A DNA stretch of 64,000 nucleotides from Vibrio aerogenes (lineage in GTDB: Bacteria > Pseudomonadota > Gammaproteobacteria > Enterobacterales > Vibrionaceae), in contig NZ_AP024862.1 of the NCBI RefSeq assembly GCF_024346755.1, positions 310,001 through 374,000 on the forward strand, in the 5' to 3' direction. Below, piece after piece: positions 54,071 to 62,424 of the stretch. How positions within the stretch are numbered: position 1 is the first letter of the stretch; every line of letters begins with the position of its first letter. The notes beneath the pieces were generated by a model, which was given only the letters and a program-made list of their open reading frames with translations, was not told the DNA's origin and made no database searches. The position numbers and the translations under genes are program-made.

Positions 54071-54682
54071 ATGAACGAAGGACGCCGCGTGAAAGGAAAA
54101 ATTGTCGAGTGGTATGATGAAAAAGGCTACGGCTTTATTGCCGTGGCAAATCAGGAACGACGGATATTTCTCCATGTTTCTGAACTGAAACACAAGCATC
54201 TGCGACCCGCCCCTAACGATAGGGTGAGCTTTGACATTTGTGAAGATGAGCGCAAACGGCTGCGGGCGGTGAATGCATCGATGATCAGCATGAAGTCCTT
54301 TCCTCTGACCGTTCTGTTTGGTGGTTCATTTTTAGTGTTCGCCTGCGTGTCTCCGCTGGTACTTCATCGCCACCTGTTTTTTATTCCGCTTTATCTGGTC
54401 TTAAGTCTGTTCACCTGGCTGATGTATGCCTGGGATAAAGAAGCTGCGGAAAAAGGCCAGTGGCGGACCGCAGAAAACTCACTCCATTTCTTATCACTGG
54501 CTGGTGGCTGGCCCGGTGCTTTGCTGGCTCAGCAGCAGTTGCGGCACAAATCCAGAAAACAACCGTTTAAAACCATTTTATGGTTGACGATACTGGTGAA
54601 TATCATCGTGTTTTTCTGGTCGTTTACAGCATCAGGATCAGAGATAATTCAGCAGGTGACGTCGCTGCTTCTGAACCCGTAA
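54071..54682 (+). CDS. Cold-shock domain fused to DUF1294 membrane protein
   Basis: 203 residues. Residues 5-68 form a cold-shock domain (GKIVEWYDEKGYGFIAVANQERRIFLHVSEL). Three to four membrane helices follow, with the DUF1294 signature YAWDKEAAEKGQWRTAENSLHFLSLAGGWPGALLAQQQLRHKSRKQPF. It is a known fusion of unknown function, perhaps tethering RNA binding to the membrane. It lies directly ahead of the PmrA-box promoter but has its own start and is probably not part of that operon. Confidence 0.88.
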   Translation: MNEGRRVKGKIVEWYDEKGYGFIAVANQERRIFLHVSELKHKHLRPAPNDRVSFDICEDERKRLRAVNASMISMKSFPLTVLFGGSFLVFACVSPLVLHRHLFFIPLYLVLSLFTWLMYAWDKEAAEKGQWRTAENSLHFLSLAGGWPGALLAQQQLRHKSRKQPFKTILWLTILVNIIVFFWSFTASGSEIIQQVTSLLLNP

Positions 54683-54711
54683 ATCAGGACTCAAACACAA
54701 AAAAATCCTGC

Positions 54712-54728
54712 CTTAAGCTTCCCTTAAG
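54712..54728 (+). promoter_or_regulatory. PmrA/QseB-type response-regulator box
   Basis: CTTAAGCTTCCCTTAAG reads CTTAAG-N5-CTTAAG, a perfect match to the PmrA-type direct repeat (YTTAAK-N5-YTTAAK). A third CTTAAT follows at 54737. It lies 48 bases before the first gene of a run that encodes a PmrA/QseB-type response regulator. Confidence 0.75.
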
Positions 54729-54775
54729 TATTCCCGCTTAATCTTTGAATCAAAGTTCAGGGCGAGGAATTCATT

Positions 54776-55399
54776 ATGTCATTAGCAATCGATCATGCGT
54801 CAGTCTGTTTAACCGTGATTGAACAGCATCACGCATTACGCCAGTGTGCCGAGCAGTATGTTGTCGATCGGTACGCGTCAGCATTTGATGCGCAAATCGA
54901 AGAATTTATGCCGGTTTTTCTGGCGTTACAACAACAGGGCGAGATTCAGTCAGTCTGCGGCTACCGTGCTGCGTCTGAAGAAACACTGTTTCTGGAGCAG
55001 TATCTCGATGCACCGGCGGATCAGCTGATTTCTGAACATTTCTCACAGCCGGTCAGTCGCGACTCTCTGATTGAATTCGGGCAGCTGGCAGCGTTCTCAA
55101 AAGGCTTTTCTCCTTTGCATTTTTATCTGATTACCCAGCATCTGGCAGCTCTGGATTATCAATGGTGTATTTGTACTGTCACTGATCCGTTATTTGCCCT
55201 GATGAAGCGAATGGGACTGAACCCGGTTGTGATAGCACAAGCCGATCCGGCACGGGTTGAAAATGCACATTTGTGGGGACGTTATTATCAGTCTCAGCCC
55301 CGGATTGTTGCCGGTAATATCCGGCAGGGTCTGCAATACCTGCAACAGTATATGGCTTTGCGGGCAGAGCGTTCACCAAACAGGAATATGAGTGTATGA
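54776..55399 (+). CDS. Thermostable-hemolysin family protein (GNAT-like fold)
   Basis: 207 residues with GAGG before the ATG. It matches the T_hemolysin family: YVVDRYASAFDAQIEEFMPVFLALQQQGEIQSVCGYR, FLEQYLDAPADQLI, REFSRDSLIEFGQLAAFS-like core and a QWCICTVTDPLFALMKRMGLNP strand. The family name comes from a reported hemolysin of Vibrio parahaemolyticus, yet there is no signal peptide or membrane helix, and its fold belongs to the GNAT/acyl-homoserine-lactone-synthase clan. I infer a cytosolic acyl-transfer role with the following ligase, whose start overlaps its stop by four bases. Hemolysis is not supported by the sequence. Confidence 0.82.
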   Translation: MSLAIDHASVCLTVIEQHHALRQCAEQYVVDRYASAFDAQIEEFMPVFLALQQQGEIQSVCGYRAASEETLFLEQYLDAPADQLISEHFSQPVSRDSLIEFGQLAAFSKGFSPLHFYLITQHLAALDYQWCICTVTDPLFALMKRMGLNPVVIAQADPARVENAHLWGRYYQSQPRIVAGNIRQGLQYLQQYMALRAERSPNRNMSV

Positions 55400-56949
55400 A
55401 CAGCAAAATTATCTCTGCGTTATCTGAGCATGCGCAACATCAGGGTGATAAAGCCGCTTTTATTGGCAGAAATCATGACGGGTCTGCCTGTGTACTGACG
55501 TATCGTCAGTTGCTGGAACAGGTTCAAAAATATGCGGCATATTTTCAGCAGCATTCTGCGCACTGTGTTGCCATCTATGCGGAAAACAGCCCGGCGTGGC
55601 TGGTGGCGGATTTAGCCGCAATGTATGCAGGCATTCCCTGCATTCCTGTACCGAAATTTTTCAGTCAACAACAAATTGACCATGTTTTATCGCAAACACA
55701 GGCGGATTTATTGATTCATGATCAGCTTCTGGATGGTTTTAGCGAAGCCGAAGGCGAAAAAATATGTGGAGAACTTGCCATCGGACACCGTGATTTGGCG
55801 GCAGCTTCATCGGCAGAGTCAGCGATATTATCTGAGAATATTCTGCCGGGGACAGTCAAAATTACGTTTACGTCTGGTTCGACCGGGCACCCGGAAGGGG
55901 TGTGCCTGAGCCAGAAGAATCTGGACGAGGTGACCCTGAGTCTGGCTGAAGGTATCCGCTCATGTGAAGGATTAGAGAAACACCTGGTGATGCTGCCTTT
56001 ATCGACGCTGCTTGAAAATATTACCGGTGGGTATGTGCCTTTGTATCTAGGTGTGACCTCGGTTGTCCCGGATGGACGCTCTGTAGGATTAAGTGGTTCC
56101 AGCCAGTTTGATGCATTGCAGTGGATGCAGACATTACTCGAATCCCGGCCGGATACGATGGTACTTACACCCGCATTGTTACATGCGTTGGTGACCTTGA
56201 GTCAGCATCATGCTGAAGTGGTGTCTTCACTGAAGTTTGTCGCTGTCGGAGGCGCGCATGTCCCCAAAGCCGTGCTTGAGCAGGCTCGCCGGGCAGGTAT
56301 TCCGGCATATGAAGGCTATGGCTTGTCCGAGTGTAGCTCTGTGGTCGCGCTGAATACGCCACAGCAGGACCGGCCCGGAAGCAGCGGGAAAGTGCTGCCG
56401 CATGTTCAGGTCCGGATCGCCGATGATGGTGAAATCTGGGTCAAAGATGGCATTGCCCTGGGATACCTTGGTCAGCCATTTGCGCAGACCTGGCTGGCAA
56501 CCGGCGATTTGGGGACACTGGATGGGCAGGGATATCTGTATGTCCGTGGCCGGAAAAAGAATCAGATTATTACCAGCTTTGGCCGGAACATTTCCCCGGA
56601 ATGGATTGAAGCCGAGGCGCAGCACTGGGAAGCATTGAGACATTTCTTTGTGACTGGGGAATCACAGGATCGGTTGTCTGCTGTGCTGGTCAGCAACGAT
56701 GTGCAGGGCGCTATTGAAGCCGTGCAGGCACTGAATGAAACCCTGCCTGATTACGCGCAGGTTTGTCAGCTGATTTTTATCAAAGATTCAGAAACTTATC
56801 GTTCTTTTCTGACGGCGAACCAACGCCCGAGAAGAGCGGTGATCGAACAACAGACACAGGCATGGCTGAATAATCCGGGATTATACCGGGACACCATCGC
56901 CATCATCACACTGAATTTAACTATTGAAACTTTAGAGGTATCACTATGA
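55396..56949 (+). CDS. AMP-forming acyl ligase (ANL superfamily)
   Basis: 517 residues. ANL motifs in order: P-loop ITFTSGSTGHPEGVCLS, a YEGYGLSECSSVVALN adenylate site, the LATGDLG aspartate and the hinge GRKKNQIITSFGRNISPEWIE. Near the C-terminus, where the conserved Lys of motif A10 usually lies, the sequence is LTANQRPRRAVI, with Arg at the aligned position by my reading, so the adenylation half-step could be altered. It should activate a carboxylate, probably a fatty acid, as acyl-AMP or acyl-CoA. It overlaps the genes before and after by four bases each, which argues for strict co-expression. Confidence 0.88.
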   Translation: MNSKIISALSEHAQHQGDKAAFIGRNHDGSACVLTYRQLLEQVQKYAAYFQQHSAHCVAIYAENSPAWLVADLAAMYAGIPCIPVPKFFSQQQIDHVLSQTQADLLIHDQLLDGFSEAEGEKICGELAIGHRDLAAASSAESAILSENILPGTVKITFTSGSTGHPEGVCLSQKNLDEVTLSLAEGIRSCEGLEKHLVMLPLSTLLENITGGYVPLYLGVTSVVPDGRSVGLSGSSQFDALQWMQTLLESRPDTMVLTPALLHALVTLSQHHAEVVSSLKFVAVGGAHVPKAVLEQARRAGIPAYEGYGLSECSSVVALNTPQQDRPGSSGKVLPHVQVRIADDGEIWVKDGIALGYLGQPFAQTWLATGDLGTLDGQGYLYVRGRKKNQIITSFGRNISPEWIEAEAQHWEALRHFFVTGESQDRLSAVLVSNDVQGAIEAVQALNETLPDYAQVCQLIFIKDSETYRSFLTANQRPRRAVIEQQTQAWLNNPGLYRDTIAIITLNLTIETLEVSL

Positions 56950-57614
56950 GTCATTTTTTTACTACTTTACAGGAAGCAACCCGTCCGGCGAGAGAAGCGA
57001 TGCTGAGCGCGCCGATAGTCGCAGCTTGTGAACGGGGTGACATTTCGCTGACACAATATCACCGCTTTTTGTCTCAGGCCTATCACCATGTGAAGCACAC
57101 GGTTCCACTGTTAATGGCGTGTGGTTCACGTTTAGGCGAATCTCATGAGTGGGTAAGAGCCGCGATTGCAGAGTATATCGAAGAAGAAATTGGTCATCAC
57201 GAGTGGATTCTGAATGATATTCAGGCGTGTGGTGGCGATGCTGAAGCGGTTCGCAATAATCAGGGCGAAGGTGCGATGGGTATGCCGATCGAACTGATGC
57301 TGGCTTATCTGTATCACAACATTGATCGCGGTCATCCGATGGCTCTGTTTGGCATGGTTTGGGTGCTTGAGGGAACCAGTGTCGGCATTGGTGCTCAGGT
57401 GGCAAAACAGGTGAAAAATACCTTAAACCTGGATGATGAGTCATTGACATATCTGACTTCTCACAGCGAGCTGGACCAGGATCACATCCGTTTCTTTGCT
57501 GAATTAATGGATAAAGTTGAAAACCCGCAGGAACAAGCGGCGATTATCGATGCAGCGAATATGGTTTTCCACCTTTATGGTCAAATGCTGCACTCATTAA
57601 CGGCTTCGGTCTGA
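56946..57614 (+). CDS. Heme-oxygenase-like di-iron oxidase (TenA/HDO superfamily)
   Basis: 222 residues, all helical. Candidate iron ligands in the HDO pattern are visible: a Glu/His pair E80-x3-H84, Glu142 in WVLEGTS, and H173, D177 and H180 in SHSELDQDH. The superfamily includes UndA (fatty-acid decarboxylation), BesC and SznF. Its place directly behind an acyl ligase suggests oxidation or decarboxylation of an acyl chain or an acyl-derived amine. That is inference; the ligand set alone does not set the reaction. It also resembles TenA thiaminases, but the active-site Cys of TenA is not seen. Confidence 0.82.
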   Translation: MSHFFTTLQEATRPAREAMLSAPIVAACERGDISLTQYHRFLSQAYHHVKHTVPLLMACGSRLGESHEWVRAAIAEYIEEEIGHHEWILNDIQACGGDAEAVRNNQGEGAMGMPIELMLAYLYHNIDRGHPMALFGMVWVLEGTSVGIGAQVAKQVKNTLNLDDESLTYLTSHSELDQDHIRFFAELMDKVENPQEQAAIIDAANMVFHLYGQMLHSLTASV

Positions 57615-57636
57615 ACGAATCAGGGAGTTCTTCAAC

Positions 57637-58287
57637 ATGCGTTTATTTAACCGATATACAGGAATGATTTCAGTGGCGCTGGCATCGTTTGTCTGCACGC
57701 TGCCTGCACAGGCAGCATCCGATCATCTGCTGAGCAGCATCCAGAAAAAATGGGCGGAATGCCAGTATCAGTCAAAAGATGAAGATAATCAGGTTTACTG
57801 TCTGGAAAATCTGGTGAAAATGAGTGAGAAAGCACTGAGTCAGCAGCCGGACCGTCCGGATTTGAAAGTCTGGCTGGCGATTAGTAAAAGTTCCCTGGCG
57901 GGGGCAGATGGTGGCGTGAGTGCACTTTCTCTGGTGAAATCAGCTAAAGTGTTACTTGAAGAAGTGATTGAACAGGCACCGGAAACACTGGATGGTTCTG
58001 CTTATACCAGTCTGGGGTCGTTGTATTATAAAGTACCGGGTTGGCCGATTGGATTTGGCAGCGATAAGAAAGCAGAAAAAATGCTGAAAAAAGCGCTCGA
58101 AATGAATCCTGACGGTATTGATCCGAACTATTTTTATGGTGATTTTCTGGCTGAAGATGGTCGAAAAAAACAGGCCATTGACTACCTGCAGCGGGCAGCG
58201 AAAGCCGCACCACGACCCGGTCGTGAGCTGGCTGACAAAGGGCGCCAGGCTGAAATCGCCAAACGTCTGAAAGATTTAGGTGTGTAA
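57637..58287 (+). CDS. Exported TPR protein of the operon
   Basis: 216 residues with GGGAG before the ATG and a signal peptide (MISVALASFVCTLPAQAA). The mature part has about three TPR-like helix pairs (LEEVIEQAPETLDGSAYTSLGSLYYKVPGWPIGFGSDKKAEKMLKKALEMNPDG and following). It lies between the oxidase and the response regulator; the stop and the next start share a base (TAATG). A periplasmic position suggests that it presents a signal to the sensor kinase. This is inference. Confidence 0.8.
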   Translation: MRLFNRYTGMISVALASFVCTLPAQAASDHLLSSIQKKWAECQYQSKDEDNQVYCLENLVKMSEKALSQQPDRPDLKVWLAISKSSLAGADGGVSALSLVKSAKVLLEEVIEQAPETLDGSAYTSLGSLYYKVPGWPIGFGSDKKAEKMLKKALEMNPDGIDPNYFYGDFLAEDGRKKQAIDYLQRAAKAAPRPGRELADKGRQAEIAKRLKDLGV

Positions 58288-58943
58288 TGAGAATATTGTT
58301 AGTCGAAGATGATGTACTACTCGGTCAATCAATGGTGACGGCGCTGAGCCGTCAGGGTTATACCGTTGACTGGCTGGAACGTGGCAGCGGGGTGGTGACC
58401 GCGCTGAAGACCGAGCAGTTTACAGCCGTCATTCTGGACTTGATGTTACCTGATATTGGCGGGTTTGAAGTCCTGAAATCTATCCGGCGTGCCGGATATG
58501 CGGTGCCGATTATGATTTTAACGGCCCGTGATGAAATTCAGGACCGGGTGCGCGGACTGGATGGCGGAGCTGATGATTATCTGGTGAAGCCGTTTGCGCT
58601 GGAAGAACTGCTGGCACGTTTGCGGGTGATGATTCGTCGCCTGTCCGGTGCAACAGACAGTCAGGTTGAAGTTGGTGATTTAGTGTTATCGCTGGACCGG
58701 CAGCTGGTTTCCTGTCAGGGACAGGAGCTTAAATTAACCAACAATGAATTTAAGATTCTGGCTTCTTTAATGAACAGCGCGGGCAGGGTGATGAGTAAAG
58801 ATCAGTTACAGCAATCCCTGCATGGCTGGGAAGAGGGCAGTAGTGATAATGCGATTGAAGTGCACATTCACAATCTGAGAAAGAAAGTACCGGGCAATGT
58901 GATTAAAAATATTCGTGGTGTAGGGTATATCATTGAAAAATAA
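58287..58943 (+). CDS. OmpR-family response regulator, PmrA/QseB type
   Basis: 218 residues. Receiver with D8/D9 (VEDD), phospho-acceptor Asp51 in VILDLMLPDIGG and Lys in LVKPFALEE, then a winged HTH with NNEFKILASLMNSAGRVMSKDQLQQSL and NAIEVHIHNLRKKVPGNVIKNIRGVGYIIEK. The WEEGSSDNAIEVHIHNLRKK end is typical of QseB/PmrA. A PmrA-type box lies 3.6 kb upstream at the head of the operon, so autoregulation is likely. It overlaps the kinase gene by 11 bases. Confidence 0.93.
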   Translation: MRILLVEDDVLLGQSMVTALSRQGYTVDWLERGSGVVTALKTEQFTAVILDLMLPDIGGFEVLKSIRRAGYAVPIMILTARDEIQDRVRGLDGGADDYLVKPFALEELLARLRVMIRRLSGATDSQVEVGDLVLSLDRQLVSCQGQELKLTNNEFKILASLMNSAGRVMSKDQLQQSLHGWEEGSSDNAIEVHIHNLRKKVPGNVIKNIRGVGYIIEK

Positions 58944-60369
58944 GCAACTGAAAAGTTATTCGATTAAAAAACGGGTGACATTCTCTGTGATTGTCATGTC
59001 ATCTTTGTTCATTCTGATCTCTTTACTTTTCAGTTATCAGACTTCGCATCATGAAATATTAGAAGTGTATGATGCCCGTTTGGGGCAGACCGCCAAATTA
59101 TTTTTACTCAGAATGCCTGCGCCAGAGCAGCACATGAGCGATATCGAGAGTAAAAAACGTTTGGAAAAGTGGATGAGGGATATCCAGATTTCCAGTCACA
59201 GCGAAAGTGATGAAACAGCCTATGGTCATCCTTATGAGCAAAATCTGGTGATTCAGTTTTACCATCATGGCCGGTTGCTTTGGAGTTCACATCCTGACTT
59301 TCATGAAATTGAACATGATCCCTCTTTCTCCGGCTTTGGTTACGTTGATATTGCTGGTGAGGAGTGGCGTTATTTTGAACTGCCGATGAGTGAACATCAG
59401 AAAAATGAATACATCATTGTGGCTGAGCGACAGTCTGTCCGGGACGAAATGATGAACGAGCTGGCGTTGTCTACCCTGATTCCGCAGCTGGCATTGATTC
59501 CCTGTCTTGCTTTTCTGATGTTCTTTTTGATTGAGCGGAATTTTGCCCCGGTCACGGAGCTGAAAAAAGCGATTGGTAAACGCAGTGTCAGTAAACTGGA
59601 TAAGATCGTAGTCAGCCGCCCGACAGACGAACTGTCTGCGTTGGTGAATGCACTGAACCGGCTGCTATCCGAACTTGAGCGGGCCTGGAAACGAGAGAAA
59701 CGTTTTACCCGAATGGCTGCACATGAGCTGAAAACGCCGCTGGCGATATTACGGCTCAATGCCGAGAATGCACTGATTTGTGATAAAGAAGAAGACCTGA
59801 AATCAGATCTGAAAAACATTTTACAAGGCATCGAGCGGTCAGATCGTTTGATTCAACAACTGCTGACGTTAGCGCGGGTCGAAAATCTGCATGAAATTGC
59901 GTTAAAAGATGTTGATCTGAAAAAGCTGATGCAGCGTGTGATGGGGGAGCTGGCCCCGCTGGCCCTGAAGAACCAGCAGGAAATGTCGTTCAGGGGAGAT
60001 GACTGCATCATTCGTGGTGATGAATCCTTGCTCGGCATTTTGTTAAGTAATCTGGTGGATAATGCGATTCGTTATTCGGGGCAGGGCAGTCAGATTATGG
60101 CCAGGATTGAAGATGATCCTGAGCAGGTACGGATATTTATTGCGGATACCGGTCAAGACGTTTCACCCGAAGCCAGAGAAAAGCTATTTGACAGTTTTTA
60201 TCGTTCGAACCGGGAAAAAGGTGATGGCGCAGGACTGGGGCTATCGATTACCAGAGATATTGTCCGTCTTCATCAGGGGAGTGTCGTGCTGCTGCCCAGA
60301 GCGAATGAACTGAATACTTTTGTCGTGTCACTGGCGAAAAAGCCGGATGTTGCTCCGGCAATCTCTTAA
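58933..60369 (+). CDS. Sensor histidine kinase, QseC/PmrB type
   Basis: 478 residues from a TTG start that overlaps the regulator gene and follows AGGG. Two membrane helices (about 17-38 and 178-200) enclose a periplasmic sensor of about 140 residues. HisKA carries the His in FTRMAAHELKTPLAILRL; HATPase motifs are NLVDNAIRYS, DTGQDVS and GAGLGLSITRDIV. The kinase and regulator form a canonical pair. Periplasmic acidic patches, such as those binding iron or polymyxin in PmrB, are not obvious. Confidence 0.92.
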   Translation: MKNKQLKSYSIKKRVTFSVIVMSSLFILISLLFSYQTSHHEILEVYDARLGQTAKLFLLRMPAPEQHMSDIESKKRLEKWMRDIQISSHSESDETAYGHPYEQNLVIQFYHHGRLLWSSHPDFHEIEHDPSFSGFGYVDIAGEEWRYFELPMSEHQKNEYIIVAERQSVRDEMMNELALSTLIPQLALIPCLAFLMFFLIERNFAPVTELKKAIGKRSVSKLDKIVVSRPTDELSALVNALNRLLSELERAWKREKRFTRMAAHELKTPLAILRLNAENALICDKEEDLKSDLKNILQGIERSDRLIQQLLTLARVENLHEIALKDVDLKKLMQRVMGELAPLALKNQQEMSFRGDDCIIRGDESLLGILLSNLVDNAIRYSGQGSQIMARIEDDPEQVRIFIADTGQDVSPEAREKLFDSFYRSNREKGDGAGLGLSITRDIVRLHQGSVVLLPRANELNTFVVSLAKKPDVAPAIS

Positions 60370-60559
60370 TCCTCCGGGTCATTCTGGCCCGGCTCACCTG
60401 AAACATGAATTTTCAGTTTGTTTGGGTGCCTTCAGGTTGCCTGTCTATATCAAACGTATTTTTTATATATCAGTTTTATATAAGTCAAAGCCATATGGTC
60501 ATACGCTCCGGCGAAAAGCTGGTAGGATAGTTGTGCCTGATTAATAAGGAGAATTTTAA

Positions 60560-61357
60560 ATGAAGCTTAATAATAAAAAAATATTACTGACCGGAGCATC
60601 CGGTGGCATCGGTCGTGAACTGGCGGCCGCACTTGACGCGGCAGGGGCCAGGATTTGTCTGGCCGGACGAAATGAGCAAAAGCTGATGGCGTTAAAAGAC
60701 TCGCTGCCTCATGCTTCCCGGCACTTCTGCCTGGCGGTTGATCTGACTCAGGATGATGATCTGGAACGTCTGAATCAGGCGGGCTTGCAATATCAGAAGG
60801 AAGGGCAGGGTTTCGATATTGTGATTAATAATGCCGGCGCCAATCAGTTCGCTTGTCTGACGGACCGCTCGATGCAGTCTGTTCGTGACGAGCTGAACCT
60901 GAATCTGACAGCGCCGGTACTGGTGAGCAAGTTAGCCTGCGGCTGGCTCAATCGTCCCGGCATTATATTGAATATTGGTTCGACCTTCGGCGGGATTGGT
61001 TATCCGGGGTATTCGGTTTACTGTGCGGCGAAGTCCGGAGTTTACCGTTTTAGTGAAGCGCTGGATCGTGAATTGTATGGTTCCGGAGTCCGGGCGCTGT
61101 ATATTGCCCCGCGTGCAACAGAAACCAGCCTGAACTCACCGGAAGTGCAAGCGATGAATCAGGATTTGAAGAACCAGAGCGATTCCCCGCAGCTGGTTGC
61201 GAAAATGGTTGTTGACTCATTGGAACAGGAGCGGGCTGTTCGCTGGATTGGCTGGCCGGAGAAATTGTTTGTCCGGGTTAATCAGATTTTGCCCGGTGTT
61301 GTGGCAGGTTCAATTCAGAAGCAACACGCTAAGATTATGAGTTATCTGAAAAAATGA
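60560..61357 (+). CDS. Short-chain dehydrogenase/reductase
   Basis: 265 residues with AAGGAG before the ATG. Classical SDR: NADP motif TGASGGIGRELA, NNAGANQFA, and catalytic Ser and YxxxK in GSTFGGIGYPGYSVYCAAKSG. It follows the kinase gene by 190 bases, with a CCGGG/CCCGG hairpin in the gap, so it may be transcribed with the operon or from its own promoter. It would reduce or oxidise a carbonyl or alcohol in the inferred pathway. The substrate is unknown. Confidence 0.88.
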   Translation: MKLNNKKILLTGASGGIGRELAAALDAAGARICLAGRNEQKLMALKDSLPHASRHFCLAVDLTQDDDLERLNQAGLQYQKEGQGFDIVINNAGANQFACLTDRSMQSVRDELNLNLTAPVLVSKLACGWLNRPGIILNIGSTFGGIGYPGYSVYCAAKSGVYRFSEALDRELYGSGVRALYIAPRATETSLNSPEVQAMNQDLKNQSDSPQLVAKMVVDSLEQERAVRWIGWPEKLFVRVNQILPGVVAGSIQKQHAKIMSYLKK

Positions 61358-61678
61358 CCCGGTTGGGGCGCATGTTTAAACCTGGTTTGAACCTATTCTC
61401 TTCAGGTTATTTAGGGCGTTCCGTAAATGGTTTGGTGAAAATTTATTTTAAAATGCGATGATCTGCACGTTTTTTGCTCACTTTTTCACATTAAATAGAC
61501 AGATTGTTATTCGGGCGTCACAGGGATATGAAAATATGTGCTTTACGATGAAAGTCGCAAATTTTCCGGATCGAATTTGGCCCGGAGGTGGTGTCTGATT
61601 CACTCGACAGGTTTGTACCCAGATGCGGTGATCTAACAACGCAGGCTGAAATACAATAAAAAATTACAAATATATTTT

Positions 61679-61708
61679 GGGGCTGTGATTTACAGCCCCC
61701 TTTTTTTG
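61679..61708 (+). terminator. Strong intrinsic terminator
   Basis: GGGGCTGT and ACAGCCCC pair around GATTT and are followed by CTTTTTTT. It lies 320 bases after the SDR stop. Confidence 0.88.
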
Positions 61709-61754
61709 TTTATCCTTTTTGTTGATGAAAAAAGGATAAATGAAAAGGAATGTC

Positions 61755-61813
61755 GTGAGCGGTTTGCTCCACCAGACACATCCAGATGATCAGTTTATTT
61801 TCCAGATTGCTAT
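61755..61813. repeat. Dispersed repeat, copy C
   Basis: The 50-base core from GTTTGCTCC to CCAGATTG matches, without mismatch, the reverse complement of the left arm of the element at 31586-31637. Confidence 0.85.
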
Positions 61814-61841
61814 CACCTGGATATACCCAAATCATTCGGGC

Positions 61842-61950
61842 AAAAAAAAGCCAATCAAGAGATGATTGGCTAAAAATTTGTGTGAACAATTCATATTCAC
61901 TAACAACGTCAGTTGGCTAGGTAGCCCCCGGCTTAAAAAGGGCTAAACCA
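61842..61950 (-). ncRNA. qrr: Qrr quorum-regulatory small RNA (copy B)
   Basis: About 109 bases on the minus strand. It starts TGGTTTAGCCC, has a first hairpin TAGCCC/GGGCTA and the Qrr core identical to copy A over 27 bases (61896-61922). It closes with AGCCAATCA/TGATTGGCT and eight T. A sigma-54 promoter and a LuxO site lie upstream. Regions outside the core differ from copy A, so the two may have partly different targets. It lies between the di-iron-oxidase operon and the DUF2850 gene. Confidence 0.93.
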
Positions 61951-61960
61951 CACTCTATAA

Positions 61961-61976
61961 AGCAAGCATCGGGCCA
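61961..61976 (-). promoter_or_regulatory. Sigma-54 promoter of qrr copy B
   Basis: On the minus strand TGGCCCGATGCTTGCT, with GG and GC separated by ten bases. The inferred start is at 61950. Confidence 0.88.
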
Positions 61977-62040
61977 ACTTTAAAAAAGCCTGATTTCTAT
62001 GATTTTCTGTGATGTTTTGGTCATGGAATTGTCATGTTTT

Positions 62041-62053
62041 TTGCGATTTGCAA
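62041..62053. promoter_or_regulatory. LuxO-type site of qrr copy B
   Basis: TTGCGATTTGCAA matches TTGCA-N3-TGCAA with one mismatch, about 90 bases before the qrr start. An overlapping TTGCAATTGCAA follows. Confidence 0.7.
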
Positions 62054-62424
62054 TTGCAAAATGAAAATGTAATACAAAATGCTAGTGATATGTTTCTCAT
62101 GTGCATGGGTAATTCTCTGCATTCAGCCCTTACCTTCAGTTTCATGACTATAATTCATAGAGTTTTTGAATATCCGCATATACCTGATACTGCCATGCAT
62201 AGGTTTTTGCATTTTCAGTGAGCAGGAAGCCGGATTAAACAGTTGGCAGGGAAGGGGGACCGGTTTGTTCAGTTGTATTGATTTTTTTGGGACGAATATC
62301 ATCGCAGCCTGACTCTGAGTTGAGTCTCTGTTGATTATCTGTTCCAATGATATTTTACTGATTGGTATGTCTGAAATAATCGGTTGATTCGATTGTTGTT
62401 ACTCAATAGCTAGGGAGAATACCG
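62054..62424. other. Spacer before the DUF2850 gene
   Basis: About 370 bases with promoter space for the DUF2850 gene. No gene or notable repeat is seen. Confidence 0.4.

Larger units (their letters stand above)
61358..61841. other. Spacer with candidate small RNA and repeat
   Basis: It ends in a strong terminator (61679-61708) about 320 bases behind the SDR gene. No open frame lies between, so the segment may be a long 3' UTR or a separate sRNA with an unidentified start. The dispersed repeat copy C (61755-61813) follows. Confidence 0.4.
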
